Positions 1-12,700 of a DNA stretch of 64,000 nt are shown in pieces. A model generated the notes under the pieces. The model ran no database searches, had not been told where the DNA came from, and was given only the letters and a program-made list of their open reading frames with translations. The position numbers and the translations under genes were made by a program. Each line of letters opens with the position of its first letter. Positions within the stretch are counted from its first letter, which is position 1. This DNA is from Eumeta japonica (Eukaryota; Arthropoda; Insecta; Lepidoptera; Psychidae), in contig BGZK01001419.1 in NCBI GenBank assembly GCA_005406025.1, forward strand, positions 1 through 64,000. The letters are read 5' to 3'.

Positions 1-2879
1 GTCACGCCTCATGCTTTGGGAGACCTCGGCGGAACAGGCTCGACCTCCGCATTCGCATCTGCGAGTGCTCGTTTGAAAGTGCTCACCTCGCATGACGTCA
101 GGCTTACTAACTATTGCTTTTGGCTTTTTTTATGTTCTATGAAATGAAAAATAATTCGAAAAGGAATATTTTCCCTTCTGAATACTATAGGGCATACATT
201 TATTTTTTTGTAGGATCGAGTCTTTCAAGGAACAAATAAATACCAATAATATGAAACACGGACTTAGAATTCACTCATACTTTTCTATTTTTATTAATGA
301 TCTTTAATGTGGTTTCATAGATTAATTTTGTATTCTGTATAAAAGACACCTTTTAACCTCGTGACCGCAAAATCGGTTGGGGCATTTTGGCCAAATCTCA
401 CCAAATCTCATTTAAAGGGAAGAGAAGAGCAAACATAAAGAATATTTTAACATCATAAAACAGACACTGTAATGAATTGTACAATTATCTATACTAGACA
501 TGCTCGATAATAAGAACACATGAAAAAATTTGATTGAATAGATTAAGGGAGAATATCACATGAGGGGCGAGGGTCTATCCGTAACTCATTACCCTCACGG
601 AGGAGGAAGGCGTTCTAATATAAAAATAAAAAACTCTTTCGTAATTAACGGACACCACCTTATAATGAGTGCAATTATCAATGGCAAAGCCTATGGTCTC
701 CTAGCTTTTACATTACATTACAAAGTAAACTAACACTATCATTTGTTACCGAAGTTAATTAAATTTTACAGCTTAAAATAAAGAAAAAAATATTTGTATC
801 ACCAATCTACACATAAAGGACAAAAAAACGCTTTCTACATAAAATGATTAGATGAATAAAATTTCAAGTATTATTTTGTAACAATTTCAAGTATTGAAAT
901 AGATCTATATCAGGCCTACTAAAGACCTAGGTCTTACGCTCCGGAGCGAAGGTGAAGCAAAAACGACGCTGCGGACTTTTGTATTATGTCTTCGACTCAT
1001 GGCACACGGCGAGCCCAGGTGCTATGAGGAGTGGACGCGCGCCGTCTGCCCTATATACTCGGACCTTGCTCTAGTTTTGACTGCTTTTGTGACCTTTTTT
1101 CTTGAAAGAGAATCCCAACACATGCAAGTCTGTTGCTACCATTTGTATTCGTAATTTATATATATATTAGCATAAATCATTTTCCGATAATAATTTATTT
1201 ACCGGATCTGACTGAAGAGGTTATGAGTCTTTGTATAATATTTGCATTAGTAATGCGAGTGATGCGTGTGAAAACATTTGATTATACAAATTTTATTTAT
1301 GGACCACTCGGAACATGAGCCATTTCCAACTCGTGCTCATAATAGACATAATCACTCGCTTATTAGGCTTGTAAAATTATAGCACGATAGGAGTGTAGTC
1401 GTTTGAGAACGTCCGTAAGCTGCGGCGGCGTCCTCGACTCCCCCGGTCCACTTTATGCCGACGACGTCATCCAGCGACTAACATTTCAAGGAAGTGATAT
1501 CATAAATTACAAATCAAATATCTCATCTCAAGGCAGTCGTCGGCATAACCTTCATTCACAGGAGTGACGCGACGCCGTCGACGACAGCGAGTGTCCGTGT
1601 CACACGCGATTTATGCTCTCACAGAACATTCTCGCTTCCGTTCTTAAAGTAATTTATCTTATATATATGTCTGACTTATTGCACTGCAAACTTAATAAGA
1701 CTATATAATTACTTCTTACGCCATTCGCATTGTGGTATTCCTCACTTCGTGTGCGAGATTTATATCATCCTCCGTGTCGTGTGCCCTGCGCGTACGCAGA
1801 GCCGCTATGCGAATACTAAATGGACCACACTCGAAGTTAATATACATTAAATAATGGCGTTTTACAACGTCATGCCATCCGGTAGTATAGTGACACAGTC
1901 AGTCTTTGTTTTATTTACAATTCAACCGTAATGCGGCCATTGCATCGTCAGCACGGGAGTGTCGGTATTTTGTTTATTTAATAAAATTATGCAGGAAATA
2001 ATTTGTAAGGTGGTTTATAACTTAAACGCAACACTTTGATTATTCAAAATCTTACATGTCGTTTTAAAAGAATTCGTATCGAATGAAATCAGGAATTGAT
2101 TATGAGGAAGGCTTACCTACCCTAAACAACGTTTCTTCTAACAAAAAACTAAACTTTGATCGTAAGTAAACAGCCTCTGTTTACACATACTATATCGCTA
2201 AGTAGATGTTGTCGATAATCGGTCGGTCACCGTGTACTTTATATTTTTTAGGTCGTTCTTCGTGCCTTTTTTTTTTTCTCTCGCGTCAAGGACCGTCGGC
2301 GTATCAAATTATCACACGAACGGAACACTATTATATTCATCACTAATTGTCAACAAACTAACTCAGCAAGTTATTGGTCAAGTGCCCAAGAATTCATGGT
2401 TTTAGTGGGCGTGCTCTAAAAGTGGTAATGACATCCAAAAATTTATTTTTTGAAAAAAAGTCTATATCGCCAAACAGTACAAATAAAAATTTGATTGCGT
2501 TATGTTCAAAACTTTAGGAAAACCTCTCGTGCCATGCATTGCATGTATAAATGAACACTAATTGAACATTCAGTAATCCAAAGATAGTGATCACCGAACC
2601 GAAAATTGAACGTCTCTAAAAGCCGATTTCTTGATTTGTTACAGCCGACAGTTAAACATAAAACAAAAACTGATCAAGGGTAAATTAAACTCGCACACGT
2701 AAAATTCCATAACAATAATAAGATTTAACATTAAATGTTTAAAAAATCAGGTTAGTAAAATATGAAAGTTTTGCCAATTAGTCTAATTGTTTTAATAATT
2801 GATAATAGACTGGAAGATCCACGCTGTGGTCACCTTGACTGCAGCAGTAAATTGAACCAGCGCGACTACTGAGATACCA
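1..2879. other. Upstream AT-rich sequence with no recognised gene
   Basis: No open frame here resembles a known protein and no RNA gene was seen. Small GC-richer patches occur around 900-1090 and 1380-1620; the first holds a TATA-like CCTATATACTC near 1049. They could be promoter or enhancer DNA, but nothing ties them to a transcript. A T/C run lies near 2265-2282. The stretch probably belongs to the 5' flank, or to an untranslated-exon intron, of the elongase that starts coding at 9754. Confidence 0.5.
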
Positions 2880-3100
2880 CACTCTTACCGACAACGGACG
2901 TAAAGTAGCAACTTCTGCTACCGGATTTCGTCCTGTGAGAGAGCGTTTCAGTGGTCCCCGCCATCAGATATTCTATGCCTACCCAAAAGGGCGGCATCGC
3001 ACCGGTGCCTCCTTCGACGTTGCGAGTGTTCATAGGCGGCGATGACCGCCTACTCTTTGCTAGCTATATGTGTGCCTGTCGAAAGTCTTATAAAAATATT
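2880..3100 (+). repeat. SINE-like fragment, 3' part
   Basis: The end of this stretch (about 3025-3095) reads as a diverged version of the GC-rich tail common in lepidopteran SINEs: a GGCGG..GATGACCGCCTA block, then TGCCTGTC, then an A-rich end. The upstream part (2880-3020) is GC-rich, unlike the AT-rich flanks. No clear pol III A and B boxes were seen, so the head is missing or too diverged. The family is assigned from memory of typical SINE tails, not from a search. Confidence 0.35.
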
Positions 3101-3525
3101 AATTAGACGTTTGTATGAATGCCATTATGCCACTATTAAAATTGAGTAAATAACGCTAAAATTTTTGTTATACCATTTTACTTTGTTTTATATTATTATT
3201 TGTTATTCAGTGGCCACAGTAAAATACATTCTGAAAAGTTTAAAAGTGTCTATTGTTCAAAAGACGCCCTGTGCTAGATGGACGAGCAGACAGACAGCAG
3301 AGACTTAGTAATAGAGTCACATCCCTATTTAGGTGTGGAACTCTAAAAACCGTTACTTATTCATTAATTTTAACATAATAAATTTAATCGCCGTTGCTTG
3401 AAGAGATTATTAAAATAACACTATACGGTTTTTAATAATGAACGACTCAAACAATACACAAATTTATGTTTTTGAATTTCTAATCACATAAATATAATCT
3501 ATTACGAAATAGATAGACGACTCGT

Positions 3526-3605
3526 TTGAAAAATGTTAAAGAAGACTACCCGTTTCGAAGTCGGGTCGCGTCGTCGCAACGACTGCGTCGCAGTGGTAAG
3601 GCCGC
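3526..3605 (+). other. Possible untranslated 5' exon (donor near 3596)
   Basis: A GC-rich patch sits in AT-rich DNA and contains CGCAGTG|GTAAGG, a good splice donor consensus. The first coding exon of the elongase is preceded by an acceptor (TTGCTTTCAG, ending 9730), so at least one upstream non-coding exon must exist. This patch is one candidate for it. There is no direct evidence of transcription, and other GC-rich patches upstream are equally possible. Confidence 0.2.
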
Positions 3606-5662
3606 GGTCTACGCCGAGTGCCGCGCGCCCCGCGCCGGACGGCAGCGCGCCCGAGATAAGGATGGGGTTGGCGCTTTCGCAAACATTTCACTATATCTAC
3701 GCATTCGATCAATCTAATAGTTAAGTATTTACAAAAATGAAGTTCTGTTCAAATTACATCACATTACATATGAATTTTTGTCCCAGCGCCATCATCACAT
3801 ATCGTGCTGAACTAAATTGCTTATCTACAAATTGTTATTATAGCTTATTTATGTTCCGATATAATGAATTTAATTTTAAGGTATCATTTTAAGATTTCTC
3901 ATTTTCTTTTAAGAATCATAAATGCTTTAAACAGGTTTTACGCTTTTTCTCAATTTTCCCTGAGAAAATTTAAAATTTTGTTAAATTAAAAAAAAAACTT
4001 TTATTTCAATCGCATTTTCGAAAATCGATATTTCATCAAATTACGATGTTTTAAGGCCCTCAGAAGCCAATAATCAAAGAGATATTGTGAGTGCGCGTGC
4101 GTGCGTTTGTAAATAATTGAGAGCTAAAAAAGGTAACAAATAAGATGCATACCAACCTAAAAAATATTATTTCTAAAACACGTAGCAGCAAGTTTTGGAG
4201 CTGGCATGCAAGGTCAGCCGTCGCTAAGATTATTATTTTAGGTTCGAGAGTTGAATAATCAGTGTTTTAAACGAATCCGATAAAACAACTGATCAGGCTG
4301 GACCGATGATCGAAGTGTTAATACGGATGAAAAAAATGAACCAGGCAATCGAGCAGAGATAAACATTATAGAGTTGCGGACATGCACTTCACTTGGTGAT
4401 TGCCACCTCGGCGCGCGCCCGCGCCGCGCCGCAATCTCGTATCGCGCAGCCTCTTAGACGCTCGTTCTGTTTTTCGCAACAAAAGATGGTTTTGTTTCAA
4501 CAAATTTAGCTGAAAGCAGGTCACGGTTGCGATGTTAAATATAATTATGTTCTTGCGTATTTGTACGCAAAAGAACAATTCACGTTTCCGAATTTGATTT
4601 TTTTAAAGAATTGTAATTTGAAATTTTTTTGTAAACAATTATGCGTACAAAGTATTGAGTTTTTGAACGTACAATATGTACTAGATACCCAAAAAACCAA
4701 CTGATTTTATGTAATTGCTTTGTTGGGCAATAAATGTACACCATGTCGTTGCCGTATCTTACCGGACCTGCGTGTGTGTGTTTGTTCTTTTGTGGCACTC
4801 TAAAGACCATTCAAGAACCAGCGTTAGCTGATTTTGATGATTAGTACGTAAATCGATTTGTCTCAATCTTGTGTCACTAAAGACACGAAAACGATCAAAA
4901 TTCAATGACGCGAAAACTAGGCGCCATATAATGAAAACCTAAATGACAACCGATGAACTCTAACAAGTAAGGTATCACTGTTTTATAAATCATTATTAGG
5001 TTTCTCTAATCGTACGGGCTGACAGTTTCTAAATAGAACCTGTATGGAGTCCGTTGCGAGCGAAAAGGACTGTATGTGCTTGGAGGCCTCTAGGAGAAAT
5101 ATAGGAGGTCGCGGTATTTTAATTTGGTGGCTGTTGTCTTGGGCCCTCCTAAAGCCTTGCTGGTAAACTCGTTTATGCAATAGGGGAATATAAAATATGG
5201 AAAATTTGAAAACTCGTTTCTTAATGAAACCTTCATTATATGCAATAAAACATATGCCAGTTTTTAAGCCTAACCTTTAGTTATTCATTATTTATAAAAG
5301 TTTTACCTAAATCTATTCAGTAATTTTTCCGTGATATTCAAACAACCAAAGAAATAAATAGATGAATATACAAGAATCGTAAAAAATGATTATTTTGGAC
5401 TAAGTGACATTTAATTAGTACGTCATACTAATAGCCATATTTTTTAAATTTCTTTAATTTAAGACTCATATTTGCTACAGTATTATAATTTATACTACTA
5501 TTCATCATTGTTTGCTTCACTGACCTCAATTTTACCATTTTAAAAATTTTTCGTCTATCAGTATGTCCTTTTATAACTTAAGAATGCTTTGAGTAAGCAT
5601 GATGAATATTGGTATACAGTTGTAAAGTGTGACTACGAAGTTACTGATGGGCTACGCATGTC

Positions 5663-6498
5663 GGGTGTCAATTAAGTCCCGGGGCGACTGTATATTTTCT
5701 CAGGTAAAGTATTATTGCAAAAAGTCTAGGTTTTTTCTTAAATAACTTTCAACGAGGAATCCAATGGTAACTTTCAATTTGACCTTGGACTCGACCTTTG
5801 AGGTTATTTTACTGTCAACTTGTTTTCTTTTTTAATGGAAATCCCCATTTTTTACACCGGCAATCGATACTTAGAGAACAAATCTTACATTGAGATACAT
5901 ACTTGAACCAGATTCAGTATTTGAACTTGAATATTATTTCAAGATATACAAGACAAGTATTTGGAAAATATCTCACATAAGTAACTCAATAGTGATAGGC
6001 AAGGAGACCTTTACTAATCATCCACTTCAAAGTTGTTTCTGGGCAACACTAAAAGTGAGAATAAGGGCGATCGTAGGGTTATCAATTTAAAAAGTACTTT
6101 CTCTTTCATATAATGTTCAAAGCTGATCACAAAGTCAATGTGATCAATGTTCTTGGTTTAGACATTTGGTAGACTTTTTTTCGTTCATAAGTTCTTTAAT
6201 GTTTGAAGACAACACTGTACTGAAATTTTTTTCACAATATATCTTCATATGACTTTTAAATAGCACACTAAATACTATTTTGAACATGCGATTTTCCGTT
6301 CTATCAATTATTGGTGTGAAAAATGGAAGTTTCCATTAAAAAAAAATCTTTGAAATAACCTTAAAGTCAAACTTAAGGTCAAATTGAAGGTCATCATTGG
6401 ATTCCTCGTTAAACGTTACTTAAAAAATAATTTTGATATTTTCCAAAAATACTTTACGTGAGAAAATATACAACCGTCCAGGAACTTAATTGACACCC
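5663..6498. mobile_element. Non-autonomous element with ~200-bp terminal inverted repeats (836 bp)
   Basis: The left end begins GGGTGTCAATTAAGT and the right end closes with its complement, ACTTAATTGACACCC in diverged form. The match continues inward for about 200 bp on each side, through TGTATATTTTCTCA.GTAAAGTATT, a GAGGAATCCAATG block and a T-rich block. The centre (about 5880-6280) is AT-rich and codes for nothing recognisable. This is the layout of a foldback or MITE-type DNA transposon derivative. The target-site duplication is not readable; a TA beside the right end would fit a Tc1/mariner relative but is not matched on the left. Confidence 0.75.
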
Positions 6499-6602
6499 AG
6501 TATACTCGTATAATTCTAATGCATCGTATAGCAGTATCAATAATTAATATTTACCTTTGTATTTATTTTGTAGCCATATTCATTTAATTTTATATTTTTT
6601 TG

Positions 6603-6668
6603 TTGTGTGTGGATGTGCGTGAGTGCGCGCGCGCGCCTGTGTGTGTATGTGTGTGCGTGTGTATGAGC
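6603..6668. repeat. TG/CG-rich microsatellite
   Basis: An imperfect TG run with an internal CG stretch (GTGCGCGCGCGCGC) and TGTGTGTATGTGTG units. Confidence 0.8.
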
Positions 6669-6907
6669 GAAACTGCGAACATATTTTGATCACAAAAAAC
6701 AATAAATATCAATTCTTTAATTTAAGTCCTGCTAAGGAGGGGGTAGCGACTAATAATTAGTACAGAAGTAATCTAACTCAATGCTCACTTTATAATTTAT
6801 GTCTTTTTTTTTAATTTTAGCTCAATATGTAGTTAGTATTTTGTCAGTATATAATTTGTGTCGACAGACGATATATTTGTTGAAACACTATTTAAGGCTT
6901 ACAAATA

Positions 6908-7050
6908 TATACGCACGCAAGCACATAAGCACGCACGTAAGCATGCACGCAAGCACGCACGCATGCACGCACGCATGCACGCACGTATGCACTAATGCAC
7001 GCTGTCATTCACACACGCGCACACCACGCATACACACACACATGCAAATA
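6908..7050. repeat. ACGC-rich minisatellite next to a dispersed-repeat tail
   Basis: Irregular tandem units built from ACGCACGCA, AGCACGCACG and ATGCACGC, followed by ACACACGCGCACAC. It reads as an open frame rich in His, Thr and Cys (100 codons, 6799-7101), which is an artefact of the repeat. Immediately downstream (7060-7130) lies the diverged tail of a dispersed repeat (CTGATGAAAACTCGAT), the same arrangement as at 32884-33020 and 59460-59560. The satellite is therefore probably part of that repeat family. Confidence 0.7.
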
Positions 7051-9730
7051 CATACGACAACGATGTTGACATCTGATGAAAACTCGATTGTCCAAAATTG
7101 ATATTACTAACTTCCGAATCCTACGAAAAATACAGCGTCCAATTTTTTGGATGACATATTTTTTTTAATTTAACCTCTTTTTTCACATAAGAAACTATTA
7201 AATTCCACAAACCACATTTAAAAATTTTAATTAAAAAAAAATTCAATAACTTTTAAATAGTAATGAGTGCTCGATTTTTAAGATCTGAGCTAACGAAACA
7301 CCTCAAATGCTGCGAGCCCTGTTCAAAGCGGTCGCGTCATCCAAAATTGTCTTTGATCAAACATTTCAAAAATAATATTTAGCGCAGTGATCGATGAGCG
7401 CTTTATCGATGCACTGTGTCTGGAACCGATTGCTCTTTTGGTGACAATTCGGTCGTCAGTTCGACAATGCCAGGAGTCTTACACGTCAGATTGGTGACCT
7501 TTCGACAGGAGTTGAGTAGAAAACTCTAGATATAAAAAACATCGTATCCGGGCGATCGGATCTTGCCCGATGTCATTTAATTTTGTGGTGGGAATATGAT
7601 AATTTACCACGGGAAAAGTTACCTGTGTTCAATTTCAACAATGAATATTCAGGTACATCGTATAACTACACAATAATTGCAAAATTTACTAAGACCGCAA
7701 AAATGTCGACAGCGTGCAATAACCGCGACAATCCATTAGTACAAGACCACTAATAGGTACTTATTACTGGAATATTAATTGAAGTGGGCGGTATCTAACG
7801 ACCAGCTCGGTCGTTAGTCCAGGTGGACAAGTGAAGAATGTAGTTCGTCGAGGCGTTGCTCTGGATGCGCGCGCGTCGGGACGATGACGCACCTTGTACA
7901 AATACTCATCGATACAGAAATAAAACACAGATTTAATTTGCTTGATAAACAGTATTTATGTTCATACATACATCTTGCTAGTTTTTTTAACGATTGCGTT
8001 AAGAAAACCCTTAATCCTGATTTAAATTCAACATAATACATTTTAAATACTACTTTATATTCATAGACATCATTTAAATTTACCTAATAAAATTTAGATA
8101 GAAAAACGTTTAACAAAAAAGAAGTAGGATACGCCGTTTTTCATTATCAAAATATTAAATCAGTCGATGTAAAATAAACATAATTTTAGAGCGTGTTGTT
8201 TTGAAACAATTTCTCGTAACTGAAGTCACATTTTGCAATATGATTCGGTGGTGTACATGATTGAAAAATATACCCAATGCACTTAGTGACAATGCACCAC
8301 GCATTGCGGTCTCACGCTTAAGTAATCGTGTTCATTCAAGAGGTAATAATAATATATCATAGAATATGTCATGGAATTGAACAGTAGTAAGACTCATTAT
8401 GATCGTTGTGGAAAATTGAGTGTTTTGTGCACCGACTTAAAGTATTGAGTCGAAAATCCAAAAAAATAATTATTATGCACGTTCTAATCACAGCTAGTCC
8501 ATTATCTGACGGAATATAATTAGGTGTTACAAAAGTGCACGTTTTTAAACAAACGACGTAGTGTGAGACCGCAAGATCCTGCGTTCCCACCGACTACCAG
8601 TTATTGTATACGATTAGGCATTTTATAGGCAACATCAATAGTCACCTCTGAACAGTTCGATCTGATCGTACGATTTTGTGTGCTATGGTGTAATATCCTG
8701 GATACAGTTCTTGAAAATTCTCATGTTACTTCCCGGGTTCTGCGTGAATAAACTTAGTTACGTATTCCCATTCTATTTTCCATCCTTAGATATAACCAAA
8801 AAAGTGACAAAAAGTTTAAAAATTGTAGGTTTCGTCTCGGAATTGTTAATTTTTCATTTCTCGGTAATATTTTGACCAGTGACCAGACTACCAGAATGGC
8901 ATTGGAAACGAGAGTACTGACAAAAGTATCGTTTAGAATGTCAAAAGCCTCTGCTCCATACAGTCCATATATACAGTAAACGTTTGAGTATAGTGGATTA
9001 GTTCGTTCGTAGGAAACTTGTATTTTTTACACAGAGTTTATCGATCACATTTATCTTTCGGTTTAAATTACCTTTTTATCGCTCTATTTGCATGAATTTT
9101 CATATGAAAATTTTATTTTAATTTGTCAATCGAGTCAAAATATTTATTTTAAAATCATACGTATCTATTGTTCTCGCCAGAGCTCTATGTCGGTGTGCAA
9201 TTAGCGCCATAGGGTGGCATTAAGCAAAATATAGGCTTTAGTTAAAACCTTATTCAGGCCTACGTGACGCTACCTACGTAGACATCGGAATGCGTCGAAT
9301 TTCACATTAGCAAAGTAGTTTGGCGTCTCCTGTAAGTGCACGAAGTGCGTACAACAATCGATGGCAATGAGCTGTCGAGCGAGCGCCCGCGCAGAATTTG
9401 ACGGGAACATTGTGATAATGTCGTCCGGTTCGAGTTAATCACATTCGATAAACGTCATAAATATCCATTAGGAGACAATTTTACGCACGAAGGAATCGGT
9501 ACTTACAGTTGTTTGTGCGCCCGCGCCGCGTCATCGCACCTGCGCCATGACTTCGGGTACACACTTAATATGAAATAAAATATTATAAAAAAAATAATTG
9601 ACCCGCAAAATGTCATACTTCTCGATACTTTTAATTAATACCGATAATAACCAAACGGCCGGCCACCTGTTGTGCGTAATACACGTGCCGAGAGGTTAAT
9701 AAAACTAAGTTCTGTTTCGTTTGCTTTCAG

Positions 9731-9799
9731 AGGAAGGAAATTCGAGCGTCAACATGTCGCTCGTGGACTCGTACCGGAAGTTCATGGAGGCCAACAGCG
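9731..9799 (+). CDS. ELOVL elongase, first coding exon (coding from 9754)
   Basis: The exon opens after a TTGCTTTCAG acceptor, carries 23 nt of untranslated leader, then ATG at 9754 with A at -3. It encodes MSLVDSYRKFMEANS and ends one base into the next codon at a GTGAGT donor (9800). The start is the only ATG in frame with the downstream exon. Short N-terminal exons of this kind, running into a DPRT motif, are typical of insect ELOVL genes. The following intron is about 21.4 kb. Confidence 0.9.
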
Positions 9800-12700
9800 G
9801 TGAGTGCTCATTGTTTTCAACTTTATTTCAAACCCCCTTCTGTTAGATCTCGCTATTTCATATCTGTGACCATTCGATATATGAATTTTGTGTTACAAAT
9901 CAAACAGAAATTTTAATTTATGGACGCCCACACCGAATTTCTCGAATTGATCTATTTGAATCTCAGTTTTTTTTTTGTGATCTCTGGGAGATGATCGTGG
10001 GTCTATATAAAGTTTAATTTTGAGAGGTAACATCTTAACTCTCGGTGCGCGGCGGCCGGCGGAACCAACATCATGCACGCCACAGAATTATGCAATAGCG
10101 AGCAGGGAGACGCGCGCCAATAATTTTCTAAAATAGGGTTCTCTGTAACGGCTTCAAACTGGAGAGCGCCCACGCCGTATGTCTCACAGTTGGTTTTTAT
10201 ATCGCTAACTCCGCTCGTGGACGACCGACTACATTGGACCGGCGCGGATGGTCTTAAGCCCTTCTAGTTAAAATAAAGAAAAAAATGAAAGGATTACGCT
10301 CCAGTAGAGAACGAAATGACAAAAATCTGTCACAATACTGTGAAATCCGTGGCATTAATATCCGACTGGAAAATTTAAACAACAATTTAACTCAATATTG
10401 AGGCTAAATCTTGCTCATCGTCGGCAGTACTCTAAAGCTAGCTAATTCTGTTGTCCACATCTTAGTAGTTTGGATATAAAATTTAGACAAGTTCATGCTT
10501 AAAAAAGTTCAAAATTAAAATGTTTTTTAAGGACACACATTCACACATACGCGTGACCCATAAACACGTTGAGTTGTTGCATTGAGTTGAGTGCATAGTC
10601 TTTTCTTTGTGTTGCTCTGATACTACGGAAGTCTAATATCGATGTGTGCGGCACTGAATATGTGCGTACGTAAAAGAAACGTTGCGCTAATATTCGCAGG
10701 TAGTAGCGGCGCGAGGCAAGGCACCGCCGCACACTAGTTATATAAATCAATGACAAAAATGTCATAATTACACTAAGGTACGCCTTACTTTGAACTTCAA
10801 TGAACACCATAACAAAAGTAGTAATTAATACGCTTTTATAAGCTAGGGTTGTATCTATGTATGCAACAGAATCTTTGAGCATAATTTTACTAATTTATAG
10901 AAGTCTGATTAATTTGAAACTTTTCATACGTGTCAAGGTCCAATGACAATACAATAATTTGATAAGTTTATCTCATTATCCTGATCAGGATCGCCAGGAT
11001 CGAATAATTTCGTCACGTATTGTCTGCGTGAAAGCAAGTGGCTTATTACTGTTACTAAATTCTATTACTGTTTTGTAATAGAATTTAGTAACAGTAATGA
11101 GAATTATTATTAATTTTGGGTGCTCTATATACGAAAAATGTGGCACAAAGCGCCCCAAGCTTTTTCCACAATAATACTAGTATTTTTCGTCATTGTTCAT
11201 TATTTTTTCGGCTCATATTCAGAATTATTTTTCACTTTTTAGTTTGATGTGCTTTAAAAGCATGTTTTTTTAGTTTTTTTAAACTATATTTATTTTTTAC
11301 TTTTTAGTTCGATTGATTTTTAATAATTTTTTTCGTTCAATTTGAGCTTGACCGTAGAAATTCAGTACGCATACGCACCATGTACGATTTTATCTTTATG
11401 CCGTTAGTCTATATATCAATTTTTTTCTTAATCGCACGAACGAGCTTTTACTTCACACTGCTTACGGCTACGTGTATGGTCTCAGATATACATGAAATAA
11501 TGTATAAGAGTAGAAAAAATAATATTTGTAACATTTAAATTTGTATATTATATTGTTCTCCTCAATTTTTTAACAATAAATTTCGGCCACTGGACGAACA
11601 TTAGTTTAATAGAAAGTGCTACATTCCGTCCAAAACCGAGAATAGACAATGTCAAGGCGTCTTTTGGAAACCGCGTTCTGCATCAGCAGTGTACGCGCCA
11701 ATTGAATTCATTCACTTTCGACATGGCGTGCCGATAGACATCTTCGACAGGTCTGTGATATTTATCTACAAGGGTCACGAGTATAGCATTGCAGAAAACG
11801 TAGGCCGAGGGCGACGTTGGCGGGGGGCGGTCGGCGGGCGGGGCGCACTCATTCAATTTTGCAAGTCACCATTGTCGGTTAAAAGTTCCACGGGTTTCTC
11901 AACCGGCGCCTGAGGTCGCACGCACTCGCGGACGCCCCGCCCCCCGCGCCCCGGCGCCAAGAGCGACGGCTACCTGTCACTTGACATTCTGTCCTACTGC
12001 ATTGACACATCGAAGACAATCACATAAAAATATGTACGTCGTTGCCGTCAAGCGGCGTGATGTCACTCGATTACATCAAGCATGGAAAGTCTAGACTACC
12101 TTTTACGCTAATGCAAGAAAAAAAGCTAATCCTCGTCTATGTTTTCTAGTTTTAGATTCAAACACGCCTTAAAATCATTATTCTATATAAGTTTTTGCCC
12201 GTAACTCCGTCGATTTGGACGCTCCGTCCAGCACATTTCTACCGTACCTGCAATTCCACACCGACACAAAAAACGAAGGCCAAATTTGAAATCGCAATAT
12301 TGGAATTAGATGGACGTATCTACCAAAAATTTGATAACTATTTCAGATTGACATAATTGTATTATCAGTATTTCACAAATTCCATGAAACAGAAAACTAT
12401 AAAGAATTATTTCAGTAGAACCAGAAAAACTTATTCTTTGGTTATTGATGTATCAAAAATGCAAACATAAGAGAAAGTGTCAAAGGAAAGGAACAACTTC
12501 AGTATGTGTTTTTACCGCGAGGCGCATCAATGTAACACTATGAACTTAGTATGGTGTAAAATGAACATAACAGATATTGAAATTTAATAAAAATACAATT
12601 AACATGTTATGTATTTATAAAAATTAATTTCTGAAGGCTGATAATTTACACTGTCAATATTGTGGTTCATAGTGCATGTATATTGTAGCATCTATTTATT

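Noticed and set aside
3526..3724. Two overlapping 63-codon frames
   Set aside because: Frames over a GC-rich patch with no protein similarity. Only the possible non-coding exon is kept, with low confidence.
6799..7101. 100-codon His/Thr/Cys-rich open frame
   Set aside because: It is an artefact of the ACGC minisatellite.
8290..8580. Inverted pair around TTGCGGTCTCACRC (8301 and 8555)
   Set aside because: Only about 14-20 bp match. Too short to call an element by eye.
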